From assembly GCF_030209375.1 (NCBI RefSeq), contig NZ_JARVSC010000005.1, forward strand, positions 186,001 through 250,000: a DNA stretch of 64,000 nucleotides, in the 5' to 3' direction. The notes beneath the pieces were generated by a model that searched no databases, had not been told where the DNA came from, and worked only from the letters and a program-made list of their open reading frames with translations. Origin of the DNA: Plantibacter sp. ME-Dv--P-122b (GTDB lineage Bacteria; Actinomycetota; Actinomycetes; Actinomycetales; Microbacteriaceae). Shown one piece after another: positions 35,771-46,777 of this stretch. The stretch's first letter is position 1; each line of letters starts with the position of its first letter. The translations under genes were made by a program, and so were the position numbers.

Positions 35771-37380
35771 GCTTCAAGATCCGCGTGAGCGGCGCGGCCG
35801 AAGCCGCTGTCGCATCGGTGGTCCCCACCCTCGTCAGCGACCTCGTCGCGTCGCGCATCACGGACCAGGACCCCACACTGTGGGGACCTGCGGCCGAGGC
35901 CGAGGCGTCCAAGCGCCTCGGCTGGGTCCAGGCGGTCTCCATCTCCCGCCCGTTGGTCGAGCCGATCCTCGCGCTCCGTGAGCAGTTCAACGACGAGGGC
36001 ATCGACCACATCGTGCTCGCGGGCATGGGCGGTTCGTCGCTCGCACCCGAGGTCATCACGAACACGCTGGGTGGCAACCTCACCGTCCTCGACTCGACCG
36101 CTCCCGGTCAGGTCCTCGCTGCCCTGGCGGACCGCCTCGAGACCTCGGTGCTCGTCGTCTCCTCGAAGTCCGGGTCAACGGTCGAGACCGACAGCCAGCG
36201 CCGTGCCTACGAGGCCGCGTTCACGGCTGCCGGGATCGACCCCGCCGGCCGCATCGTCATCGTCACCGACCCGGGCTCCCCGCTCGAGGCGGCGGCGAAC
36301 GAGGCCGGCTACCGGGTCTTCAACGCCGACCCCAACGTCGGCGGTCGCTACAGCGCGCTCACCGCCTTCGGTCTCGTGCCGTCCGGTCTCGCCGGTGTCG
36401 ACATCGGCGCGCTGCTCGACGAGGCCGACGCGGTGCTCGGCGAACTCGCGATCGACGACGCGTCGAACCCGGGACTCATCCTGGGTGCGGCGATCGGCGG
36501 CACCGTTCCGCTGCGCGACAAGGTCGGTCTCATCACCGACGGGACGCACATCGTCGGATTCCCGGACTGGGCCGAACAGCTCATCGCCGAATCGACCGGC
36601 AAGTCCGGTCGCGGCCTGCTGCCCGTCGTGCTCAACCCGCTCGCTCCCGAGCTCGAGGCGAAGCCGGCCGACCTGCAGATCGTCCGGATCGTCGACGACG
36701 CCCACGAGTTCCACCTGCTGCGCCACGACCGCCACGAGGGCGAGATCCTCGTCAGCGGCAGCCTCGGCGCGATGATGCTGGTGTGGGAGTACGCGACCGT
36801 CGTCGCCGGGCGCCTCATCGGCATCGACCCGTTCGACCAGCCGGACGTCGAGTCCGCGAAGGTCGCCACCCGTGGTCTGCTCGACAACCGTCCGGAGCCC
36901 GAGGCGCCCGCCTTCGCCGCCGACGGTGTCGAGGTCCGCGGCTCGGCCGGTCTGCTCGACGGCGTGACCACGCTGTCCGGCGCCGTCGAGGCACTGCTCG
37001 CGCAGCTCCCCTCCGACGGCTACGTCGCGATCCAGGGCTACGTCGACCGTCTCGCCTCCCCGCAGCTCGAGAGCATTCGCGACCTCGTCGCGGCGAAGGC
37101 GGCTCGACCCACGACCTTCGGGTGGGGTCCCCGCTTCCTGCACTCGACGGGTCAGTACCACAAGGGCGGCCCTGCGAACGGCGTGTTCCTGCAGATCACC
37201 GAGACCGCCCCCGTCGACCTGGAGATCCCCGAGCGCCCGTTCACCTTCGGCCAGCTCATCGAGGCCCAGGCGGGCGGCGACGCCCGCGTCCTCGCCGAGC
37301 ACGGTCGTCCGGTCCTCACGCTGACCCTCACGTCGCCGGACCAGAACATCGTCACCCTCTTCGACGCCGTCAACGACTAG
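35767..37380 (+). CDS. pgi: glucose-6-phosphate isomerase
   Basis: A 537-residue SIS-domain isomerase of glucose-6-phosphate and fructose-6-phosphate. [11 protein letters not shown] and [14 protein letters not shown] bind the sugar phosphate, and [16 protein letters not shown] near the C-terminus is the signature seen in the PGI half of natural transaldolase-PGI fusion proteins. Here tal and pgi are separate but overlap by 4 bp. The class differs from the better-known E. coli Pgi. GTG start. Confidence 0.93.
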   Translation: MSFKIRVSGAAEAAVASVVPTLVSDLVASRITDQDPTLWGPAAEAEASKRLGWVQAVSISRPLVEPILALREQFNDEGIDHIVLAGMGGSSLAPEVITNTLGGNLTVLDSTAPGQVLAALADRLETSVLVVSSKSGSTVETDSQRRAYEAAFTAAGIDPAGRIVIVTDPGSPLEAAANEAGYRVFNADPNVGGRYSALTAFGLVPSGLAGVDIGALLDEADAVLGELAIDDASNPGLILGAAIGGTVPLRDKVGLITDGTHIVGFPDWAEQLIAESTGKSGRGLLPVVLNPLAPELEAKPADLQIVRIVDDAHEFHLLRHDRHEGEILVSGSLGAMMLVWEYATVVAGRLIGIDPFDQPDVESAKVATRGLLDNRPEPEAPAFAADGVEVRGSAGLLDGVTTLSGAVEALLAQLPSDGYVAIQGYVDRLASPQLESIRDLVAAKAARPTTFGWGPRFLHSTGQYHKGGPANGVFLQITETAPVDLEIPERPFTFGQLIEAQAGGDARVLAEHGRPVLTLTLTSPDQNIVTLFDAVND

Positions 37381-37403
37381 CGCGTCACTGCACAAGGAGC
37401 TTC

Positions 37404-38948
37404 ATGTCCCCGGTGGAAATCACCCCGGAGTCCAACCCGCTGCGGGTGGACACCGACCGACGCCTCAATCGGATCGCCGGTCCGAGCGGCCTCATCATCT
37501 TCGGCGTGACAGGCGACCTGTCCCGCAAGAAGCTGATGCCGGCCGTGTACGACCTGGCGAACCGGGGCCTCCTGCCCCCTGGCTTCTCACTCGTCGGGTT
37601 CGCCCGACGGGACTGGGAGGACCAGGACTTCATGGAGGTCGTCCACGAATCCGTCAAGCAATACGCCCGGACCGAGTTCCGCGAGGACGTCTGGAACCAG
37701 CTCGCCCAGGGCATCCGGTTCGTCCCCGGTGAATTCGGTGACGACGCGGCGTTCGAGAAGCTGAAGGAGACCATCGAGGAGCTCGATGCGGATCGCGGGA
37801 CGATGGGCAACCACGCGTTCTACCTCTCGATCCCCCCGAAGGCGTTCCCGCAGGTCACCGAGCAGCTCCGTCGCTCGGGACTCGCGGAACCGGCTGACGG
37901 TCAGTGGCGCCGGGTGGTCATCGAGAAGCCGTTCGGCAGCGACCTCAAGACGGCTCGTGAGCTGAACGACATCGTGCAGTCGGTCTTCCCGTCGGACTCG
38001 ATCTTCCGGATCGACCACTACCTCGGCAAGGAGACCGTCCAGAACATCCTGGCGCTCCGGTTCGCGAACCAGCTGTACGAGCCCATCTGGAACGCCAACT
38101 ACGTCGACCACGTGCAGATCACCATGGCCGAGGACATCGGCGTCGGTGGTCGGGCCGGGTACTACGACGGCATCGGTGCGGCGCGCGACGTCATCCAGAA
38201 CCACCTGCTGCAGCTCCTCGCCCTCACGGCGATGGAGGAGCCGATCTCCTTCAACGCCGCAGACCTGCGCGCTGAGAAGGAGAAGGTCCTCGCGGCCGTC
38301 CGTCTCCCCGACGACCTCGGGGCCGCGACGGCCCGTGGGCAGTACGCCGGCGGTTGGCAGGGCGGCGAGCACGTGCTGGGCTTCCTCGACGAGGACGGGA
38401 TGAACCCGGAGTCGACCACCGAGACCTACGCGGCGATGCGGCTCGACATCAACACCCGTCGGTGGGCCGGTGTGCCGTTCTACCTGCGTGCAGGGAAGCG
38501 CCTCGGACGCCGCGTCACCGAGATCGCGGTCGTCTTCAAGCGTGCTCCGCAGTACCTCTTCGCGGAGAGCCAGACCTCGGCGCTCGGACAGAACGCCTTG
38601 GTCATCCGGGTCCAGCCCGACGAGGGCGTGACGATCCGCTTCGGTTCGAAGGTCCCGGGTGCCGGCACCCAGGTCCGCGACGTCACGATGGACTTCGGCT
38701 ACGGCCACGCGTTCACCGAGGCGAGCCCCGAGGCGTACGAACGTCTCATCCTTGACGTCCTGTTGGGCGACCCGCCCCTCTTCCCCCGTCACGAGGAGGT
38801 CGAGCTCTCCTGGAAGATCCTCGACCCGATCGAGGAGTACTGGGCAGCTCAGGACACGCCGCTCGAGCAGTACGCTCCCGGCACCTGGGGCCCGTCCTCG
38901 GCCGACGACCTCATGACCCGCGACGGACGCACCTGGAGACGACCATGA
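37404..38948 (+). CDS. zwf: glucose-6-phosphate dehydrogenase
   Basis: A 514-residue NADP-dependent dehydrogenase opening the oxidative pentose-phosphate branch. The Rossmann region IIFGVTGDLSRKKLMPAVY, the phosphate-binding VIEKPFGSDL and the active-site RIDHYLGKETVQN (catalytic His) are intact. AAGGAG at 37394-37399 precedes the ATG. Its stop overlaps opcA (ATGA), whose product is required for activity of such enzymes in some actinobacteria and cyanobacteria. Confidence 0.97.
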   Translation: MSPVEITPESNPLRVDTDRRLNRIAGPSGLIIFGVTGDLSRKKLMPAVYDLANRGLLPPGFSLVGFARRDWEDQDFMEVVHESVKQYARTEFREDVWNQLAQGIRFVPGEFGDDAAFEKLKETIEELDADRGTMGNHAFYLSIPPKAFPQVTEQLRRSGLAEPADGQWRRVVIEKPFGSDLKTARELNDIVQSVFPSDSIFRIDHYLGKETVQNILALRFANQLYEPIWNANYVDHVQITMAEDIGVGGRAGYYDGIGAARDVIQNHLLQLLALTAMEEPISFNAADLRAEKEKVLAAVRLPDDLGAATARGQYAGGWQGGEHVLGFLDEDGMNPESTTETYAAMRLDINTRRWAGVPFYLRAGKRLGRRVTEIAVVFKRAPQYLFAESQTSALGQNALVIRVQPDEGVTIRFGSKVPGAGTQVRDVTMDFGYGHAFTEASPEAYERLILDVLLGDPPLFPRHEEVELSWKILDPIEEYWAAQDTPLEQYAPGTWGPSSADDLMTRDGRTWRRP

Positions 38949-39907
38949 TCGTAGACCTGCCAGACACGACCACGAGCAAGCTCTCGAAGGCGCTCGTGAC
39001 CATCCGCGAGGACGGCGGCGCCGTCGCCCTGGGTCGCGTGCTCACCCTGGTGATCTCGACCCGGCTCGGAGCCGAGGAGGAGGCCATCGAGGCCGCCAAC
39101 GAGGCCTCCCGCGAGCACCCCATGCGGGTCATCGTCCTCTCCACCGAGCACGACGACCAGCACTCCTCCATCGGAGACCGGCTCGATGCACAGATCCGGG
39201 TCGGCGGCGACGCCGGAGCGAGCGAGGTGGTCATCCTCCGCGCCTACGGTGCGGTCGCCGAGAACGAGGAGAGCCTCGTGACCGGTCTGCTCCTGCCCGA
39301 CGCGCCCGTGGTCGCCTGGTGGCCCGGCGAGGCGCCGGAACGCGTCTCGACGTCACCGATCGGCCGCATCGCCCAGCGTCGCATCACCGACGCGTCCGCG
39401 GCGGCGGACACCCACGCCGCGCTCCGCGGTCGCGCTGCGAACTACGCCCCCGGAGACACGGACTTCGCGTGGACCAGGCTCACGCTGTGGCGTGCACAGC
39501 TCGCTGCGGTGCTCGACCAGCCGCCCTACGAGCCCGTCACGGCGATCGAGGTGTCCGGAGCATCGGACTCCCCGTCGACCGAACTGCTCGCCGCCTGGCT
39601 CCAGCTGCAGTTGCAGGTCGACGTGACCCACGAGCTCAGTATGGCTCACGGGTCGAGCGGCATCCACGGTGTGCGCCTCACGCGGGCGTCCGGCAACGTC
39701 GTCCTCGAGCGACCCGTTCCCGACATCGCGACGCTCATCCAGCCCGGACAGCCGACGCACGACCTCTCACTCCCCCGTCGCAGTCTGCGCGACTGCCTCG
39801 CTGAGGAGCTGCGCACGCTCGACCCGGACGTCCTGTACGGACAGGTCATCACCGTGGGCCTCCCCGGCCTCGGCGAGCCGGTCACGCTCCGCGCTCGGAC
39901 CAGCTGA
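38945..39907 (+). CDS. opcA: glucose-6-phosphate dehydrogenase assembly protein OpcA
   Basis: A 320-residue OpcA protein, an allosteric partner of G6PD. Family blocks visible are MIVDLPDTTTSKLSKALV at the N-terminus, DAPVVAWWPGEAP, and DFAWTRLTLWRAQLAA. It is translationally coupled to zwf (4-bp overlap) and to pgl (1-bp TGATG overlap), so the three oxidative-branch proteins are made together. Confidence 0.95.
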   Translation: MIVDLPDTTTSKLSKALVTIREDGGAVALGRVLTLVISTRLGAEEEAIEAANEASREHPMRVIVLSTEHDDQHSSIGDRLDAQIRVGGDAGASEVVILRAYGAVAENEESLVTGLLLPDAPVVAWWPGEAPERVSTSPIGRIAQRRITDASAAADTHAALRGRAANYAPGDTDFAWTRLTLWRAQLAAVLDQPPYEPVTAIEVSGASDSPSTELLAAWLQLQLQVDVTHELSMAHGSSGIHGVRLTRASGNVVLERPVPDIATLIQPGQPTHDLSLPRRSLRDCLAEELRTLDPDVLYGQVITVGLPGLGEPVTLRARTS

Positions 39908-40695
39908 TGCCGACCGAGCGACGCGTTCTTGTCTACCAGGACCGCGACCAGCTGACGACCTCGGTCGCCAAGCGGTTCCTCTCCCGCACCCGTGAGCTGC
40001 TCGAGTCGCAGGAGACGGTCCACGTCGTCCTGACCGGCGGTACCGTCGGTACGGGGACGCTCGCCGCCGTGGCTGCGTCGAAGGACCGCGACCGGGTGGA
40101 CTGGTCCCGGGTGCATCTCTGGTGGGGCGACGAGCGCTGGGTCGCTCGGGACGACGCCGATCGGAACGAGTTGCAGGCACGCGAGGCCTTGCTGGAGACC
40201 CTGCTGGCGCTCCCGGAGCGCGGTCTCGTCGCCGAACATGTGCACGGGTACCCGGCGCCGGAGGACGGCATCGACCTCGACGCTGCCGCGGTACGCTACG
40301 CGGACGAGCTCCGTCGGTTCGCGCGGCCCGGTGAGGACCACCCGCGGTTCGACATCACGTTCCTCGGTGTCGGTCCCGACGGTCACGTCGCGTCGCTCTT
40401 CCCGGAGCGGGCCGAGGTCTCGATCACCGACACGTCGGTCGTGCCGGTGCGGAACTCTCCCAAGCCGCCGTCTGAACGACTCAGCCTCACCCGGCCGGCC
40501 ATCAACTCCTCCGTGCGGGTCTGGCTCGTCCTCGCCGGCGCCGACAAGGCGTCGGCACTCGGCCTCGCCCTCGCTGGTGCCAGCTACAACGAGGTCCCCG
40601 CCGCCGGGGCCAAGGGACGCAAGCGTACGGTGTTCTTCGTCGACCAGGATGCGGCCGCCGAGGTCCCGGATTCGTTGATCCTCCCGGAGTACTAG
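39907..40695 (+). CDS. pgl: 6-phosphogluconolactonase
   Basis: A 262-residue DevB/NagB-like hydrolase converting 6-phosphogluconolactone to 6-phosphogluconate. VHVVLTGGTVGTGTLAA, LWWGDERWV and FLGVGPDGHVASLFPE are the family's phosphate-binding and catalytic blocks. It is the last gene of the operon and is followed by a strong bidirectional terminator. Confidence 0.96.
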   Translation: MPTERRVLVYQDRDQLTTSVAKRFLSRTRELLESQETVHVVLTGGTVGTGTLAAVAASKDRDRVDWSRVHLWWGDERWVARDDADRNELQAREALLETLLALPERGLVAEHVHGYPAPEDGIDLDAAAVRYADELRRFARPGEDHPRFDITFLGVGPDGHVASLFPERAEVSITDTSVVPVRNSPKPPSERLSLTRPAINSSVRVWLVLAGADKASALGLALAGASYNEVPAAGAKGRKRTVFFVDQDAAAEVPDSLILPEY

Positions 40696-40730
40696 CGGGA
40701 GGCCGGTCGCCGAGCCGGTGCCAACATGCG

Positions 40731-40762
40731 GAAAGGCCGTTCCCCGAGGGGAACGGCCTTTC
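40731..40762. terminator. bidirectional terminator between pgl and rbpA
   Basis: A 15-bp perfect inverted repeat GAAAGGCCGTTCCCC (40731-40745) and its complement (40748-40762), giving A-rich and T-rich flanks on both strands, between convergent genes. Confidence 0.9.
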
Positions 40763-40784
40763 TGCGTGGGGTGATGCTGTCCGG

Positions 40785-41147
40785 CTACTTCGCTGCCGTA
40801 CCGCGGCGTGCGCGGAGCTGCTGGAGTGCCTCTTCGAGGAGCTGCTCGGCCTCTTCCTCCGTGCGCCGTTCCTTCACGTAGGCGAGATGGGTCTTGTACG
40901 GCTCGAGCTTCGCGACCTCCGGCGGGTTCGCCTTGTCGCGACCGGCCGGCAGACCGGACGTCGGGCAGTCGATCGTCTCCGGGATCTCCTCGTCGGGGAC
41001 GTTCGCCGCGAAGTGGCGGATCGTCTCGTTGCCGAGGGCGTCCCAGTAGGAGATGGCGATGCGGTCCGCGTGGTAGCCGTGGTCCTGCTCGCCCATGGGA
41101 CCGGCGCCGACGCGTGATCCCCTGATAGCGCTTCCGCCTGATGCCAT
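40785..41147 (-). CDS. rbpA: RNA polymerase-binding protein RbpA
   Basis: A 120-residue actinobacteria-specific transcription factor that binds sigma and stabilises open complexes. The N-terminal RGSRVGAG, central PDEEIPETIDCP and C-terminal KTHLAYVKERRTEEEAEQLL sigma-interaction helix match RbpA. Only one Cys is present in the core, so it is probably the zinc-free form. It is 86 bp from secG, in the same orientation. Confidence 0.95.
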   Translation of the reverse strand: MASGGSAIRGSRVGAGPMGEQDHGYHADRIAISYWDALGNETIRHFAANVPDEEIPETIDCPTSGLPAGRDKANPPEVAKLEPYKTHLAYVKERRTEEEAEQLLEEALQQLRARRGTAAK

Positions 41148-41232
41148 GGTGTTTCCTCTTTCTCGTACTGTCGAGAGTGGTTCGGGTGTGGTGCGTCGAG
41201 TTGCGTCCCCGGATCGGGGCTTCGCGGCCGGT

Positions 41233-41481
41233 CTAGGCGGCGGCGAACTTCGTCAGGAGCCCGATCACGACGATGCAGGCAGCCCAGGTCAGGCCGAGGA
41301 TGACGGTGAAGCGGTTGAGGTTGCGCTCGGCGACCCCTGACGAGCCGAGGTTGCTGGAGGAGCCGCCACCGAACATGTCGGACAGACCGCCGCCGCGGCC
41401 CTTGTGCAGCAGGATCAGGAAGGTGAGCAGGAGGCTGGTGATGCCGAGCAGCACCTGCAGGATGACCTGGAGAATCTCCAC
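41233..41481 (-). CDS. secG: preprotein translocase subunit SecG
   Basis: An 82-residue inner-membrane protein of the SecYEG channel with two hydrophobic helices (about 5-25 and 58-78) flanking LLHKGRGGGLSDMFGGG, the SecG hallmark. GTG at 41481 gives the normal length; an upstream in-frame start would add 24 unrelated residues. It follows tpiA after a large hairpin, as in many actinobacteria. Confidence 0.94.
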   Translation of the reverse strand: MEILQVILQVLLGITSLLLTFLILLHKGRGGGLSDMFGGGSSSNLGSSGVAERNLNRFTVILGLTWAACIVVIGLLTKFAAA

Positions 41482-41549
41482 GTGAGACCTTTCGCATTCG
41501 CGTTCAGAGGGGCTGAACCGCCGTCCAGTATACCTCGGCGGTTCAGCGG

Positions 41550-41591
41550 ACACGGCTCGGCCCGCGGCTGGTGCCGCGGGCCGAGCCGTGT
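41550..41591 (-). terminator. terminator of gap-pgk-tpiA
   Basis: A 19-bp perfect stem, ACACGGCTCGGCCCGCGGC (41550-41568) with complement at 41573-41591 and loop TGGT, just downstream of tpiA and upstream of secG. It is unusually long and GC-rich, with no T-tract. Confidence 0.85.
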
Positions 41592-41616
41592 CGGTGCTGC
41601 TGGTGCAGCGGGTCGG

Positions 41617-42420
41617 TCAGAGCCCGACGTGCTGCGAGAAGCGGGCGATCCCGGCGAACTCGTCGGCGAGCAGGCTCGCACCGCCCACGAGGGCGCCGTC
41701 GACGTCGGGTTCGCGCATGAAGCCGGCGATGTTCGAGGCCTTCACCGAGCCGCCGTAGAGGATCCGCGTGCGCTGGGCCGCCTCGTCGCCGAGGACCTCG
41801 GCGAGCGTGCTGCGGAGAGCGGCTGCGACCTGCTGCGCCTGGTCGGGCGTCGCCGCCTGGCCGGAGCCGATGGCCCACACCGGCTCATAGGCCACGACGA
41901 TGTCCGCGTCCGGTGCGAGTCCGTCGATGGCCGCCTTGAGCTGCGCCACGGGGACGGCCGACGGGCCGTGTTCCTCGAGGTCTTCGGCGGTCTCACCGAT
42001 GCAGATGACGGGGACGAGGCCGTGTCGCACGGCTGCGGCCGCCTTCGCCTGGACGACCTCGTCGGTCTCGTTGTGCAGGGTGCGGCGCTCGGAGTGTCCG
42101 ACGAGCACGTAGCGGCAGTCGAGCTTCGCGAGGAACGCTCCGGAGATCTCCCCGGTGTAGGCGCCCGAGTCGTGCTGCGACAGGTCCTGCGCGCCGTAGG
42201 CCAGCTTGAGCTTGTCGGCGGCGACGATCGTCTGGACCGAGCGGAGGTCCGTGAACGGCGGGAAGATGGCCACCTCGGCGTCGGCGTCATCGTGCTTGCC
42301 GTCCTTGAGCGTCCAATCGAGCTTCTGCACCAGGGCGATCGCCTGGAGGTGGTCCAGGTTGAGCTTCCAGTTGCCGGCGATCAGGGGCACACGTGTGCGC
42401 CCGGGGGTTACTGCTGCCAT
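41617..42420 (-). CDS. tpiA: triosephosphate isomerase
   Basis: A 267-residue TIM-barrel enzyme. Active-site residues are Asn17/Lys19 in AGNWKLN, His109 in LVGHSERR and Glu179 in AYEPVWAIGSG; the phosphate loop is ILYGGSVK. Its start lies inside the last 13 bases of pgk, so the two are translationally coupled. Confidence 0.97.
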   Translation of the reverse strand: MAAVTPGRTRVPLIAGNWKLNLDHLQAIALVQKLDWTLKDGKHDDADAEVAIFPPFTDLRSVQTIVAADKLKLAYGAQDLSQHDSGAYTGEISGAFLAKLDCRYVLVGHSERRTLHNETDEVVQAKAAAAVRHGLVPVICIGETAEDLEEHGPSAVPVAQLKAAIDGLAPDADIVVAYEPVWAIGSGQAATPDQAQQVAAALRSTLAEVLGDEAAQRTRILYGGSVKASNIAGFMREPDVDGALVGGASLLADEFAGIARFSQHVGL

Positions 42421-43625
42421 CCGAGGACCTCCAGTCCAGGCAGACGCTTGCCCTCGAGGAACTCGAGGCTGGCGCCGCCACCAGTTGAGATGTGACCGAA
42501 CTGGTCATCATCGAAGCCGAGCGCACGAACCGCTGCGGCCGAGTCACCGCCACCGACGACGCTCAGGCCGTCCGTGCGGGTGAGTGCTTCAGCGACCGCG
42601 CGCGTACCGGCGGCGAAGGGCGCGAGTTCGAACACGCCCATCGGGCCGTTCCAGAACACCGTCTTGGACGCGGCGACGATCTCGGCGAACGTTGCAGCCG
42701 TGTCGGGTCCGATGTCGAGTCCGAGTCCGGAGGCACCGAACGGGGTGTCCTCGATGGCGTCGGCCGGGCGCACGACGTGCTCGGCGTCGGCACCGAACGC
42801 CGATGCGACGACGACGTCGGTCGGCAGGACGATCGTCACGCCGAGCTCGTCGGCCTTCGCGAGGTACCCGCGGACGGTCTCGATCTGGTCCGCTTCGAGC
42901 AGGCTCGAACCGACGGCGTGCCCCTGGGCGGCGAGGAAGGTGAACAGCATGCCACCGCCGATGAGGAGCGAGTCGACACGCGGCAGCAGGTGGCCGATGA
43001 CGCCCAGCTTGTCGGAGACCTTCGAGCCGCCGAGGACGACCGTGTAGGGGCGCTCCGGGGTCTCGGTGAGACGGTCGAGGACCTCGAGCTCGGCGGCGAT
43101 GAGCAGTCCGGCAGCGCTCGGGAGCAGCTCCGCGAGCTCGTACACGCTCGCCTGCTTCCGGTGGACGACACCGAAGCCGTCGGAGACGACGACGTCGCCG
43201 AAGGCGGCGAGCTTGCCGGCGAACGCCTCGCGTTCGCCGGCGTCCTTGCTGGTCTCGGCGGAGTTGAAGCGCAGGTTCTCGAGCAGGACGACGTCGCCGT
43301 CCGTCTGCGCGGCGACGGCGTCGGTCGCGGCACTGCCGACGGTGTCGGCTGCGAAGGTCACGGGCTTGCCGAGGAGTTCGGACAACCGCTGCGCGACGGG
43401 AGCGAGGCTGTACTTCGCGTCGGGTGTGCCGTCGGGGCGGCCGAGGTGAGAGACGATGACGACGCGCGCGCCCTGGTTGATGAGCGCGTTGAGGGTGGGG
43501 AGCGCCGCGCGGATGCGGCCGTCGTCGGTGATGACGCCGTCCTTGAGCGGGACGTTGAGGTCGAGGCGGACGACGGCTCGGCGACCGCTGAGGTCGCCCA
43601 GCGAGTCGAGGGTGCGGAGGGTCAT
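42408..43625 (-). CDS. pgk: phosphoglycerate kinase
   Basis: A 405-residue two-domain kinase of lower glycolysis. The N-terminal RAVVRLDLNVPLKDG, the substrate-basic-patch region VSHLGRPDG and the C-terminal GGGDSAAAVRALG nucleotide loop are intact. It lies 136 bp after gap; an imperfect hairpin in that gap may modulate read-through. It overlaps tpiA by 13 bp. Confidence 0.97.
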   Translation of the reverse strand: MTLRTLDSLGDLSGRRAVVRLDLNVPLKDGVITDDGRIRAALPTLNALINQGARVVIVSHLGRPDGTPDAKYSLAPVAQRLSELLGKPVTFAADTVGSAATDAVAAQTDGDVVLLENLRFNSAETSKDAGEREAFAGKLAAFGDVVVSDGFGVVHRKQASVYELAELLPSAAGLLIAAELEVLDRLTETPERPYTVVLGGSKVSDKLGVIGHLLPRVDSLLIGGGMLFTFLAAQGHAVGSSLLEADQIETVRGYLAKADELGVTIVLPTDVVVASAFGADAEHVVRPADAIEDTPFGASGLGLDIGPDTAATFAEIVAASKTVFWNGPMGVFELAPFAAGTRAVAEALTRTDGLSVVGGGDSAAAVRALGFDDDQFGHISTGGGASLEFLEGKRLPGLEVLGWQQ

Positions 43626-43668
43626 GAGGAGGGTCTTTCTCTGCGCTGAGCCACGACCACCGACGAAG

Positions 43669-43709
43669 CCGAACGGGCGCCCTGAAGATGATTCAGGACG
43701 CCCGTTCGG
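43669..43709 (-). terminator. imperfect hairpin between gap and pgk
   Basis: CCGAACGGGCG, one mismatch, CCTGAA, loop GATGA and complement. It lies within the gap-pgk transcript region, so it may act as a partial terminator or processing site adjusting the amount of gap relative to pgk mRNA. Confidence 0.65.
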
Positions 43710-43761
43710 ACCATGCGGTGTCTGGCTGCTCGGGTGAGGAGTGTGTCAGACAGCCGGTTGG

Positions 43762-44889
<1,128 letters not shown>

Positions 44890-44893
44890 TCAA

Positions 44894-45520
44894 CTACGAC
44901 AGTACCAGCAGGCCGTTGGTCTGCTTGCGCGCGACCTCGAAGCGTGCCTGGACGTCGGCCCAGTTGACGATGTTCCAGAACGCCTTGACGTAGTCGGCGC
45001 GGACGTTCTTGTAGTCGAGGTAGTAGGCGTGCTCCCAGACGTCGAGCAGCAGCAGCGGGACGGTGCCGGCCGGGAAGTTGCCCTGCTGGTCGAAGAACTG
45101 CTGGATGTTGATCCGCTGACCGAGGGTGTCCCAGGTGAGCGCGGCCCATCCGGAACCCTGCACGCCGAGTGCCGCGGCGGTGAAGTGCGCCTGGAACTTG
45201 TCGAAGTTGCCGAAGTACTCGTCGACGGCCGACTCGAGCTCGCCGGTCGGCTTGTCGCCGCCGTCCGGGGAGAGGTTGTTCCACCAGATGGTGTGGTTGA
45301 CGTGACCGCCGAGGTTGAACGCGAGGTCCTTCTCGAGCTTGTTGACGTTCGTGAAGTCGTTGGCGTCGCGGGCCTCAGCGAGCTTCTCGAGGGCCGTGTT
45401 CGCGCCGGCCACGTAGGTGGCGTGGTGCTTGTCGTGGTGGAGCTCGGTGATGGTCGCACTGATGTGCGGCTCGAGCGCACTGTAGTCGTACGGCAATTCG
45501 GGCAGTGAGTAAACAGCCAT
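44894..45520 (-). CDS. sodA: superoxide dismutase (Mn/Fe type)
   Basis: A 208-residue cytoplasmic SOD. Metal ligands fit His28, His76 (HVNH), Asp160 and His164 (DVWEHAYY). Gly71-Gly72 and the GQR-type residues suggest a manganese preference, but metal choice cannot be fixed from sequence. AGGAGAT lies before the start. TAGACT (45584-45589, minus strand) is a plausible -10. It is a single-gene unit. Confidence 0.95.
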   Translation of the reverse strand: MAVYSLPELPYDYSALEPHISATITELHHDKHHATYVAGANTALEKLAEARDANDFTNVNKLEKDLAFNLGGHVNHTIWWNNLSPDGGDKPTGELESAVDEYFGNFDKFQAHFTAAALGVQGSGWAALTWDTLGQRINIQQFFDQQGNFPAGTVPLLLLDVWEHAYYLDYKNVRADYVKAFWNIVNWADVQARFEVARKQTNGLLVLS

Positions 45521-45675
45521 TCTTCGTGATCTCCTCGTGTTGTCCCGTGCGCTGTCTGCACACGGCTCTGAGCGTCATCACCCAGTCTAGTGAGCGGCAA
45601 CCGTCGGGAGTCGGGGCTTGTTCCCAGCATGACGAACCGCGACGATGCCGGGTCAGTGAGGATTCACGAGCTGTT

Positions 45676-46653
45676 TCAGTCCTCGTAATCCGCCGGGAGG
45701 TTGGCGTCGGTGCCCGGGATGCCGAGATCGCTCGCGTGCTTGTCCGCCATGGCGAGCAGGCGCCGGATGCGGCCGGCGATGGCGTCCTTCGTCATCGGAG
45801 GGTCGGCGAAGTGGCCCAGTTCGTCGAGGCTGGCCTCACGGTGGTCGAGGCGCAGTGCGCCGGCGTACTGCAGGTGGTCGGGGACCTCGTCGCCCAGGAT
45901 CTCGAGGGCGCGCTCGACGCGCGCGCAGGCCGCCACGGCCGCCTGGGCGGAGCGGCGCAGGTTGGCGTCGTCGAAGTTGACGAGGCGGTTCGCGGTCGCG
46001 CGGACCTCCTTGCGCTGCCGCATCTCCTCCCAGGAGGTGACGGTGCCGGTGGCTCCCATGAGCGACAGCATGCCGCTGATCGCGTCGCCCTCGCGGATGA
46101 CGACACGATGGATGCCGCGGACCTCGCGCGCCTTCGCGGAGACGCCGATGCGACCGGCGGCGCCGACGAGCGCCATCGCGGACTCGTTGCCCGGGCAGAC
46201 GACGTCGAGCGACGCTGATCGGCCGGGGTCGGTGAGGGACCCGGTCGCGAGGAACGCCCCCCGCCAGACGGCGGCGAGTTCGTCGCGCGACCCGGTGGTC
46301 AGCCGGTTCGGCAGCCCGCGGACCGCACGCCGTCGGGCGTCGAGGAGTCCGGTCTGCCGGGCGAGGGTCTCGCCGCCCTCGATGACGCGCACCACGAACA
46401 GGCTCGGTTTGCCCGAGCTGCCGGGGTTCTGCACCAGGATCTCGCTGCGGATCCCGTAGAGCTCGCCGATGTCACGACGCACCCGCTGCGCGAGGGCCGG
46501 ACTGTCGAGCTCGGCTTCGATCGCCACGCGTCCGGAGATCGTGTGGAGTCCGCCGGAGAAGCGGAGCAGGGACGCGAGCTCGGCCGCTCGGACCGAGTTG
46601 CGGGTCTCGCGGACGAGCGCCAGTTCGTTCTTGACGTCGGCGGTGAGGGCCAC
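45676..46653 (-). CDS. whiA: sporulation/cell-division regulator WhiA
   Basis: A 325-residue DNA-binding protein with an N-terminal LAGLIDADG-homing-endonuclease-like fold without nuclease function ([20 protein letters not shown]) and a C-terminal helix-turn-helix ([25 protein letters not shown]). WhiA controls sporulation septation in Streptomyces and chromosome segregation or division elsewhere. The GTG at 46653 begins [11 protein letters not shown], the normal N-terminus. It follows rapZ, but yvcK, which commonly lies between them, is absent. Confidence 0.96.
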   Translation of the reverse strand: MALTADVKNELALVRETRNSVRAAELASLLRFSGGLHTISGRVAIEAELDSPALAQRVRRDIGELYGIRSEILVQNPGSSGKPSLFVVRVIEGGETLARQTGLLDARRRAVRGLPNRLTTGSRDELAAVWRGAFLATGSLTDPGRSASLDVVCPGNESAMALVGAAGRIGVSAKAREVRGIHRVVIREGDAISGMLSLMGATGTVTSWEEMRQRKEVRATANRLVNFDDANLRRSAQAAVAACARVERALEILGDEVPDHLQYAGALRLDHREASLDELGHFADPPMTKDAIAGRIRRLLAMADKHASDLGIPGTDANLPADYED

Positions 46654-46777
46654 GGTGGTTCCTATCTGTCGTGATCGCGCCGTCGGAGTGCGGCGTCGAT
46701 CCTGCATGTTCGCGATCCGGAGGCGTGGTGCCTCGGACCGTTCGGGCTCCGCCGCGGCTGCGTCGGGCCCGTGGGCG

